Under the pieces are notes generated by a model. That model saw only the letters and a list, made by a program, of their open reading frames with translations. It was not told the origin of the DNA and searched no databases. Positions 7,167-12,688 of a stretch of 14,025 bases of DNA are shown in pieces. This stretch comes from CAVYPR01 sp052145775 (GTDB lineage: Bacteria; Actinomycetota; Acidimicrobiia; Acidimicrobiales; RAAP-2). The stretch lies in contig JBKQNY010000058.1 of NCBI GenBank assembly GCA_052145775.1, positions 1-14,025 on the forward strand, read 5' to 3'. Each line of letters starts with the position of its first letter. The first letter of the stretch is position 1. The position numbers and the translations under genes are program-made.

Positions 7167-7237
7167 GCGGGCGTAGTTCAGAGGCAGAACATCAGCTTCC
7201 CAAGCTGAGAACGCGGGTTCGATTCCCGTCGCCCGCT
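7167..7237 (+). tRNA. tRNA-Gly (anticodon CCC)
   Basis: A complete cloverleaf can be drawn by eye. The acceptor GCGGGCG (7167-7173) pairs with CGCCCGC (7230-7236). The D stem is GTTC/GAAC and the anticodon stem TCAGC/GCTGA, with loop TTCCCAA giving anticodon CCC. The T stem is GCGGG/CCCGT, with one G-U pair, around TTCGATT. The discriminator is U73, normal for glycine. CCA is not encoded. It reads GGG codons. Confidence 0.95.
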
Positions 7238-7349
7238 CTTACCGTTCACCTGCCAAAACAGACCCCGCAGTACCTCGTCAGCGTTCACCCCAAGAGGGTC
7301 ACGCGCGATGGGAGTGGCCGGGGTCCATGGGTGTGTTTGAGCAGGTCAG

Positions 7350-7417
7350 GTGGGTGATCTCCAGAGCACGGGTAGCTCCCTTGGCTGAGGACGAGAGCTC
7401 GAGTCCCATCGTCTCCG
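7350..7417 (+). pseudogene. Decayed tRNA-like sequence, possibly a relic of a tRNA-Gly copy
   Basis: From 7350 the sequence follows the intact upstream tRNA with gaps. It has GTGGGTG in place of GCGGGCG, then in order CAGAG, AGCT, CCC, GCTGAG, ACG, TCGA, TCCC, TCG and CCGC. An acceptor can be drawn (GTGGGTG against CGTCTCC, 6 of 7 with three G-U pairs), but the D, anticodon and T stems are imperfect and position 33 is not U. It is not expected to function. The alignment was made by eye and could be chance. Confidence 0.25.
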
Positions 7418-7433
7418 CAATTGGGCAATCAGC

Positions 7434-7445
7434 AACCGGCCGGTT
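7434..7445. promoter_or_regulatory. 12-bp perfect palindrome upstream of the beta-propeller gene
   Basis: AACCGG directly followed by CCGGTT, 72-83 bp upstream of the GTG at 7517. It lies in the 279-bp stretch (7238-7516) that holds no gene I can support. It may be an operator or chance. Confidence 0.25.
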
Positions 7446-7504
7446 CTGGTCCCGGGTTCAGAGATTCGTAAGAAAGTCCCCTCATGTCAGCGGAGGAGGG
7501 GCCG

Positions 7505-7510
7505 TAACCT
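7505..7510 (+). promoter_or_regulatory. -10 element TAACCT, leaderless start of the beta-propeller gene
   Basis: TAACCT at 7505-7510, six bases (gcaggg), then GTG at 7517. It supports this start and a leaderless mRNA. Confidence 0.55.
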
Positions 7511-7516
7511 GCAGGG

Positions 7517-8713
7517 GTGATCGTGGCAGGCCGGTGCCCAACGTTCCGGCGTGGTGCACGCTGCGCGGTCGCCGTCGCGGCCTTGGTGGCGCTCGACCTC
7601 GGTGCGGTGGCTGCCGCGTTCGCAGGGACGGCCGGCGCCACCACAACGGCGACCGCTCCCGGCTGGCCCATGGCCCTGCACGACGCCCGTCACTCGGGGG
7701 TCGCACCAGTCGACGGCCCGACCGATGGACACGTGCTCTGGAAGCGTGACCTTGGGTCGGCCGTGACCCCCGGGCCGGTGGTGGCGGCGAACGGGACCAT
7801 CTACGTGGCCACCGATGCCGGCGTGTTGCACGCCATCAACCCGGCGAACGGCTCCGACCTATGGACCCTGCAGGCGCCAAGCGGGGGCGGCAGCAGTGAC
7901 CTCTCGGTCAGCCCGCTCATCCTTTCCTCGGGGTCGGTCCTGTGGCCGGCACCGGGCGGCGTGCTCGACGAGGTGTCCCCGTCCGGCCACCTCCAGTGGT
8001 CCAACCAGTTCTCCGGTTCGCTCACCTCGCCGGTACTTGCAGGGTCGAGGGTCTACGTGGGCACGACCAAGGGAGAGGTGGTGGCACTCGACGTCGCCAA
8101 TGGGACCCCAGAGGTCGCCTGGACGCGCTCGGTCGGCCGCGTCTCCTACGGCAGCCCCGTGGTCGCCCCCGACGGCGACATCGTCACCACCGTCGACGAC
8201 AGCGTGGTCGACCTCGTCGACAACGGGGCGTCGAGCTCATTGCGCTGGTCCCGGGCTTTCGCCGGGGCCGTGGAGGTTTCCGCCTCGGTCGCAGCCGACG
8301 GGACCATCGTCGTCGGAGCCAACACGCCTTACGAGTACGGGCTCACCCCCGGTGGTCGCATCATCTGGCGCTTCCACCGGCACTCGCTGACCTACTCATC
8401 CTCTTCGGTCACTGCCGGGGGCACCGCCTACTTCGGCGACAACGCGGGCCAACTTCGCCTGGTCGGCGCCGACACCGGGAAGCTGCTCGGCGTGCTTGAC
8501 GGAGACCAGGGACTGTGGGCGGCGCAGGCCATCGACCGGCGCGGCGATGTCTACTTCGCCACCCAGCACGGCGACGTCTACGGCTTCAATCCCCAAGGCC
8601 ACCGGTTGTTCCTGTTGCGAGTGAGTGGGCCCGTCGACAGCTACCCAGCCCTCACCCCCAACGGCACCCTCATCGTGGGTGACCAGGCAGGCACCCTTTA
8701 CGCCATCGGCTGA
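7517..8713 (+). CDS. Exported PQQ-type beta-propeller repeat protein
   Basis: Product of 398 residues. A Sec-type signal is visible: basic start (RRGARC), hydrophobic core at about 17-36 and a likely cleavage after AGTAGA near residue 41. The mature part is made of repeated blades of the PQQ_2/BamB-like pattern, each with G-x-(I/V)-Y-V-(A/G)-T-x-x-G-x-(V/L)-x-A-(I/L) strands, for example GTIYVATDAGVLHAINPANG (93-112), SRVYVGTTKGEVVALDVANG (177-196), GTAYFGDNAGQLRLVGADTG (302-321) and the final GTLIVGDQAGTLYAIG. No catalytic or quinone-ligand residues are evident, so a scaffold or binding role outside the membrane is more likely than a dehydrogenase. The GTG start fits the leaderless promoter. 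It stands alone and converges on the mod operon across a 136-bp gap with no clear terminator. Confidence 0.85.
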   Translation: MIVAGRCPTFRRGARCAVAVAALVALDLGAVAAAFAGTAGATTTATAPGWPMALHDARHSGVAPVDGPTDGHVLWKRDLGSAVTPGPVVAANGTIYVATDAGVLHAINPANGSDLWTLQAPSGGGSSDLSVSPLILSSGSVLWPAPGGVLDEVSPSGHLQWSNQFSGSLTSPVLAGSRVYVGTTKGEVVALDVANGTPEVAWTRSVGRVSYGSPVVAPDGDIVTTVDDSVVDLVDNGASSSLRWSRAFAGAVEVSASVAADGTIVVGANTPYEYGLTPGGRIIWRFHRHSLTYSSSSVTAGGTAYFGDNAGQLRLVGADTGKLLGVLDGDQGLWAAQAIDRRGDVYFATQHGDVYGFNPQGHRLFLLRVSGPVDSYPALTPNGTLIVGDQAGTLYAIG

Positions 8714-8849
8714 CCGGTACACCCACAAGATCGCCCGAGGCGCCCACCGTCACAGTCCGGGCGGGAGGGGCAGCCTGCGAATGCATGACCCGACCGGAGA
8801 AGCCGGCCGAATTCGTTGCGCCCTCTGCTTGGACCCACGCCAGTCTCAC

Positions 8850-10721
8850 TCATCCCTCTTCGGGCTCGGGCACCGCTGTTTCGATCGCGTACCCACCCCG
8901 TGCGGGTCTTGGCACCCACATTCGGACAGCGTCTCGGGGGAGATGCAGGCGGCACTTCATACCGGGATCCGGACATGTACCCGTCACCGGGGACCGGGCC
9001 ACGAGGTCAAGTCCGCCAGCCCTCACCGTGACCTCCGTTGACGTCCCGAGGTCGGCCACATCAAGGACGGTTGCCTCAACTGCCCCACCTGGTCCCAGGG
9101 TGATGTCCTCTGGTGCCACACTCCACAGGATCGGGACCCCGATCGGGGCGATGCTCGGATCTACCGCCAGCACCACACCGCCGGCGTCCAGGAGTTCCGG
9201 GCCCACGAGCCGGCCTGCGGCGACGTTGCGGACTCCGAGCAAACGGGCCACCTCCATCGAATCTGGCCGGTCGAAGACCGCCCGCCTGGTGCCGTGCTGG
9301 AGTACTCGGCCGTGGTCGATGATCACCACCTCGTCGGCCAGGAGCGCGGCCTCCTCGGGGTCGTGGGTGACGAGCACCGAGGCGATCCCGGCGGTGGCCA
9401 GCAGCCGGCGCAGGTCGTTGCGCAGGTCGCGGCGCTCAGGGGTGTCGAGCGAGGAGAAGGGCTCGTCGAGGAGCAGGAGGTCGGGTGCGCTGGACAGTGC
9501 CCGGGCCAGGGCCACCCGCTTGGCCTGGCCGCCCGACAACTCGTGGGGATAGCGGTCGCGCAGCCCCGACAGCCCGGTCCTTTCCGCCCAGAAGGAGGCG
9601 GCCCGGGAGTCGGCCCGTGGGCTCATCATGAGCTGCTCCCAGACCGTTCGGTGCGGGAGCAGCCCCGACTGTTGGGGGACGTAGCCGGTGCGCCGTCGGT
9701 CGACGGCCAAACCCGCCACCGAGGTGCCCCCCACCTCCACGGTGTCTGTGCCTGGCCCCAGCAGGCCGGCCAAGGCCCGCAGGGTGGTGGACTTGCCCGC
9801 CCCCGACGGCCCGACGACCGCCAGCCGGCTGACCGGTTCGCACACCGCCACTGCCAAATGGAAGGTGCCGAGCCGTCGGTCGATGTCAAAGGCCAGCGGC
9901 CGGGCGGCGCGCTCTGCGGGCGCCAGCGCGGGGACGTCGACGGCCAACGGGCGTCGGGCGAACGGCAACTTCCCGGTGACGAGCGTGACGCCCAGGCCGA
10001 CCGCGGCTGCGATGGCCACGGCCAGGAACGAGGGGGCCAGGGTGTCGGGCAGCCCGGAACTCGAGAACTGGACATAGGTGAAGACCGGGAGGGAGTAGGG
10101 GTGGTAGGCGAGGATGACGGTGGCCCCGAATTCACCGAAGGCCCTCAGCCACGACAACAACAGGCCGGCGGCGATGGCCGAGGAGGCCAGTGGAAGGCTG
10201 ATCTTGAAGAACCTGGCAATCGGCGACAGCCCGAGCGTGGCGCCGACCTCGTCGTGCGCCGGGTCTGCGGCGGCGAAAGCACTGCGGGCGGCGATCACCA
10301 GGAATGGCGCGGCCACGAAGGTCTGGGCCAGCACGATGCCGGCCAGGCTGTCGGTGAGCCGGCCGCCGAAGAGGCGTCCGATCGAGGTGTACGGGCCGAC
10401 CAAGGCAAGCAACAGGACCCCGCTGACCAGGGGGGGCAGGGCCAGCGGCAGCTGGACCACCAGGCCGACCGCCCCGGCCAGGCGGGTCCGTGAGCGCGCC
10501 AGCACGTAGGCCAGGGGCACGCCGAGCACGGCGATGATGGTGGCCGAGATGGTGGCGGTCATGAGGGACACCAGCGCGGCGTCCCACAGCCCGGGCACCC
10601 CGAACCCTCTGTTGCTGGCGGTCACCAGATGGACGACCAGGAGGGCCACCGGCAGGGTCAGGTACAGAGCGAGCAGGCCGCCCAGCAGGACCAGCGTGGA
10701 CGGGCGCCGGCCGGTGTTCAC
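8850..10721 (-). CDS. modBC: Molybdate/tungstate ABC transporter, ModB-ModC fusion (permease plus ATPase)
   Basis: Product of 623 residues that joins two normally separate subunits. Residues 1-250 form a ModB/CysT-type permease with about six helices and the EAA loop DEVGATLGLSPIARFFKISLP near 157-177, followed by FGEFGATVILAY. Residues 275-500 form an ATPase: Walker A GPSGAGKST (304-312), Q-loop Gln350, signature LSGGQ (395-399), Walker B LLLLDEP (415-421), D-loop SSLD and H-loop His453. Residues about 500-605 look like a C-terminal TOBE-type domain, as in ModC, for oxyanion sensing. The GTG start overlaps the modA stop in GTGA, so translation is coupled. Substrate specificity between molybdate and tungstate cannot be set from sequence; the Mop-domain regulator and moaC neighbours favour molybdenum. 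Confidence 0.93.
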   Translation of the reverse strand: MNTGRRPSTLVLLGGLLALYLTLPVALLVVHLVTASNRGFGVPGLWDAALVSLMTATISATIIAVLGVPLAYVLARSRTRLAGAVGLVVQLPLALPPLVSGVLLLALVGPYTSIGRLFGGRLTDSLAGIVLAQTFVAAPFLVIAARSAFAAADPAHDEVGATLGLSPIARFFKISLPLASSAIAAGLLLSWLRAFGEFGATVILAYHPYSLPVFTYVQFSSSGLPDTLAPSFLAVAIAAAVGLGVTLVTGKLPFARRPLAVDVPALAPAERAARPLAFDIDRRLGTFHLAVAVCEPVSRLAVVGPSGAGKSTTLRALAGLLGPGTDTVEVGGTSVAGLAVDRRRTGYVPQQSGLLPHRTVWEQLMMSPRADSRAASFWAERTGLSGLRDRYPHELSGGQAKRVALARALSSAPDLLLLDEPFSSLDTPERRDLRNDLRRLLATAGIASVLVTHDPEEAALLADEVVIIDHGRVLQHGTRRAVFDRPDSMEVARLLGVRNVAAGRLVGPELLDAGGVVLAVDPSIAPIGVPILWSVAPEDITLGPGGAVEATVLDVADLGTSTEVTVRAGGLDLVARSPVTGTCPDPGMKCRLHLPRDAVRMWVPRPARGGYAIETAVPEPEEG

Positions 10722-11650
10722 TGGTGTCGGGCGGCTCCGGTCACCGACGCCGGAGCCCCAACTCCCACGAATCGGGGCGGGTGCACGGCCTGGATCCCGG
10801 CGTTCCCCAGCAGTCTGCGCCCCTGCGGACCGAGCAGGAAGGCCACGAACGCCCGAGCGCCGGCCGGGTCGGGCGCGTTCCGCAACACGGTGGCCGTATA
10901 GGTGGCGGTGAGGGTCAGGTGCCCGAGAGGCACCGTGGGGATTCCGGCCGCCTTGGCCTCCGCGGCATAGAAGAATCCGGCGTCAAGCTGTCCGGCCTGG
11001 AGCCGTCCCACCAATGTCTGTTCGGGGTAGACCCCCGCCGTCGACTGGAGGATGGAGAGGAGCGCGGGGTCGCGGTCGGTCGCAGCCGCCCGCTTGATAG
11101 CCGTCACGGCCAGTGCACCCTTCGGATCGGTGGCCGGGTCGGTGCGGCCGAGCAGGAACCCCGGTTGGGTCACCACCTTGTACCAGGGTTCGGTCTTGAG
11201 GGCGGTGGCGAACCGGCTGTTCGGGTTGTAGCCGATCTCGAGCGGCGTGGTCCCGAACTCGACATACCAGCGGACCCAGTTCCCGTTGGACGCCCCGATG
11301 AGCTTGGTGTCGGCGCTGGAGCTGGCACTGACGAAGACGTCGCCACGGACCAGTTCGCCCTTGACTTCGGTGACGATGGCTGTCGACCCGGCACTCATCC
11401 CCGAGAAGGTGTAGCCCGTCCGCTGCTCGAAAGAGGGCCCGATCGAGTGCTCCATGACCTCGGTAAGTGACCCGGCGTAGAGGACGGTGACCGGTCCGCG
11501 GTCCGTGGCGGCGCCGGCGCTTGCGGACGGGACGATCGGCGACGAGACGACAGCGGCCACGGCGACGAGCGCGACGGCCAGGAGGCCCGAGTCGCCCCGC
11601 CGGGAGCAACGGGCGCGTTGGGTGCGTTTGGAGAGCGTGGCGCCGGTCAT
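10718..11650 (-). CDS. modA: Molybdate/tungstate-binding protein (ModA/WtpA-like)
   Basis: Product of 310 residues, extracytoplasmic oxyanion receptor feeding the ModBC transporter. It has a long basic N-terminus, a hydrophobic stretch at about 22-40 and probable cleavage near ASAGA (about 46); there is no lipobox Cys. The mature start VTVLYAGSLTEVMEHSIGPS and the hinge region PGFLLGRTDPATDPKG (163-178) resemble the WtpA/archaeal ModA group more than E. coli ModA. Other fold markers are GSTAIVTEV (88-96), GDVFVSAS (103-110) and DAGFFYAAEAKAAG (223-236). ATG at 11650 overlaps the TGA of the upstream regulator gene in ATGA, and its own stop overlaps modBC, so the three genes form one coupled operon. 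Sulfate or other oxyanions are less likely given the Mop-domain neighbour. Confidence 0.9.
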   Translation of the reverse strand: MTGATLSKRTQRARCSRRGDSGLLAVALVAVAAVVSSPIVPSASAGAATDRGPVTVLYAGSLTEVMEHSIGPSFEQRTGYTFSGMSAGSTAIVTEVKGELVRGDVFVSASSSADTKLIGASNGNWVRWYVEFGTTPLEIGYNPNSRFATALKTEPWYKVVTQPGFLLGRTDPATDPKGALAVTAIKRAAATDRDPALLSILQSTAGVYPEQTLVGRLQAGQLDAGFFYAAEAKAAGIPTVPLGHLTLTATYTATVLRNAPDPAGARAFVAFLLGPQGRRLLGNAGIQAVHPPRFVGVGAPASVTGAARHQ

Positions 11651-12039
11651 CCCGGCACTCCCACCACCACCTGGGTGGCCTTGATCGTGGCGACCGCCTG
11701 GACCCCGGGGTCGAGCCCGAGATCGTCAGCCGCCTCCCTGCTCATGAGCGAGACAATGCGGTGCGGACCGGCCACCATCTCGACCCGGGCCATGACCGTG
11801 TCGCGCACCACGTCGGTCACGATCCCTACGAAGCGGTTGCGGGCCGACGTCTTCTGGTGGGCCGTGGGAGGGGCAACGTTCGCCCGGGCGAAGGCCGCCA
11901 GGTCGGTCCCGGCGATGGCCCGTTGGCCGCCCACCGACCGGGTAGCCGGCAGGCGCCCGGCGTCCACCCAACGGCGTACGGTGTCAGCGCTGACTCCGAG
12001 GAGCTCGGCCGCCTGCCCGATTCGGAAGGTCGTATCCAT
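11647..12039 (-). CDS. Molybdenum-responsive regulator: MerR/excisionase-type HTH fused to a Mop (TOBE) domain
   Basis: Product of 130 residues. Residues 4-52 are a MerR/excisionase-like winged HTH (FRIGQAAELLGVSADTVRRW, then GRLPATRSVGGQRAI). Residues about 66-128 are a single Mop/TOBE domain (NRFVGIVTDVVRDTVMARVE, then IVSLMSREAADDLGLDPG, ending AVATIKATQVVVGVPG), which in ModE, ModC and molbindins binds molybdate or tungstate. It is therefore probably a ModE-like metal-dependent DNA-binding protein of different HTH ancestry, controlling its own operon and perhaps the divergent moaC through the dyad at 12055-12093 (inference). The ATG start has TAAATT exactly 6 nt upstream, indicating a leaderless mRNA. 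The stop overlaps modA by 4 bp. Confidence 0.9.
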   Translation of the reverse strand: MDTTFRIGQAAELLGVSADTVRRWVDAGRLPATRSVGGQRAIAGTDLAAFARANVAPPTAHQKTSARNRFVGIVTDVVRDTVMARVEMVAGPHRIVSLMSREAADDLGLDPGVQAVATIKATQVVVGVPG

Positions 12040-12045
12040 GCCGGG

Positions 12046-12051
12046 AATTTA
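12046..12051 (-). promoter_or_regulatory. -10 element TAAATT, leaderless start of the mod operon
   Basis: TAAATT at 12051-12046, six bases (CCCGGC), then ATG at 12039. The long dyad begins 4 bp upstream, so a protein bound there would cover the region between -10 and -35. Confidence 0.6.
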
Positions 12052-12054
12052 CGT

Positions 12055-12093
12055 GCATCTGCCCAGATTTATCCTCCCAAAGCTGGCAGATGC
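12055..12093. promoter_or_regulatory. 39-bp dyad between the mod operon and moaC, candidate Mop-regulator operator
   Basis: GCATCTGCC (12055-12063) and GGCAGATGC (12085-12093) are perfect 9-bp arms with a 21-nt spacer; their centres are 30 bp apart, about three helical turns. A third half-site nests inside: ATCTG-CC-CAGAT at 12057-12068. The element lies directly upstream of the regulator promoter. A plus-strand TACGAT at 12109-12114 is a possible additional -10 toward moaC. Confidence 0.55.
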
Positions 12094-12166
12094 GGGTTAC
12101 AAAACCCTTACGATGTCCGCCGGGCGCGCCCAGCGCGCCGGTTCGGCGGTGGACCGGCCACCTCCC

Positions 12167-12172
12167 TACAGT
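12167..12172 (+). promoter_or_regulatory. -10 element TACAGT, leaderless start of moaC
   Basis: TACAGT at 12167-12172, six bases (ggcacc), then GTG at 12179. It decides between this start and the in-frame GTG at 12149. Confidence 0.55.
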
Positions 12173-12178
12173 GGCACC

Positions 12179-12688
12179 GTGGCGAGCGCCTTCACCCATC
12201 TCGACGGCCGGGGACGCGCCCACATGGTCGACGTGACCGCCAAGGTGCCCAGCCGCCGACAGGCCGTAGCCCGCTGCCGGGTCGACGTGGCCCCTGCGGC
12301 CCTCACCGCGATGGCCGGTGCTGGACCGGGGGCCGCGGTGCTCGACGCGGCGCAGGTGGCCGGGGTCATGGCGGCCAAACGCACCTCGACCCTCATCCCA
12401 CTTTGTCATCCGCTGCCTCTCGGCACAGTGGCGGTCACCGCCCGCGTCGAGGGTGGGGCGGTGGTGGTGGTGGCCACCGTGGAGGCCTTCGCCCAGACCG
12501 GGGTCGAGATGGAGGCGCTGACGGCCTGCGCGGTGGCCGCGCTCACCGTGGTCCACGCCCACCGGCACACCGATCCCCGACCGGTGGTTGACGACGTGTG
12601 CGTCTGGGAGAAGTCCGGCGGCCGCTCGGGTGCCTGGGGCCGCGGCCGCAACCGACCCCCGCCGTCGGACACCACCGATCCCGCCTAG
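12179..12688 (+). CDS. moaC: MoaC-family protein (cyclic pyranopterin monophosphate synthase-like) with substituted active-site residues
   Basis: Product of 169 residues. MoaC catalyses the second half of cyclic pyranopterin formation in molybdenum cofactor synthesis. Family signatures are FTHLDGRGRAHMVDVTAK (5-22), AAKRTSTLIPLCHPLPLG (65-82, with His77), TGVEMEALTACAVAALT (107-123) and EKSGGRSG (144-151). Aligned to E. coli MoaC, however, Lys51 is Gly (GAA instead of KGD), Arg59 is Gln, and the YDMCKA segment is VHAHRH, so Asp128 becomes His126 and Lys131 becomes Arg129. The enzyme may be altered or inactive. The reading frame is continuous, so a frameshift does not explain this. The GTG start fits the leaderless promoter; GTG at 12149 is an alternative. 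The stop TAG lies in a CTAG shared with the convergent transporter gene. Confidence 0.85.
   Translation: MASAFTHLDGRGRAHMVDVTAKVPSRRQAVARCRVDVAPAALTAMAGAGPGAAVLDAAQVAGVMAAKRTSTLIPLCHPLPLGTVAVTARVEGGAVVVVATVEAFAQTGVEMEALTACAVAALTVVHAHRHTDPRPVVDDVCVWEKSGGRSGAWGRGRNRPPPSDTTDPA
12685..12688. other. Shared CTAG: overlapping stop codons of convergent genes
   Basis: TAG of moaC is 12686-12688 (+) and TAG of the MMPL gene is 12687-12685 (-). Both use the same palindromic tetramer, so there is no intergenic space. Confidence 0.9.

Noticed and set aside
7350..7417. Second functional tRNA gene
   Set aside because: D, anticodon and T stems do not pair properly and the base before the anticodon is not U. 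It is kept only as a possible relic.
8714..8849. A gene or a strong terminator between the beta-propeller gene and modBC
   Set aside because: No open frame with a start signal and only a 4-bp CCGG/CCGG stem near 8793-8805; nothing convincing.
9294..10493. 399-codon plus-strand open frame opposite modBC
   Set aside because: The opposite strand encodes Walker A, LSGGQ and Walker B in order; the plus frame is low-complexity Gln/Gly/Arg.
11618..12178. Upstream extension of the moaC frame to 11618
   Set aside because: The frame stays open by GC bias but is antisense to modA and the regulator. MoaC similarity begins only near residue 4 of the 12179 start, which has its own -10 element.
11521..12591. 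356-codon plus-strand frame across the regulator and moaC
   Set aside because: Wrong frame for moaC and antisense to the HTH-Mop gene; no recognisable motif.
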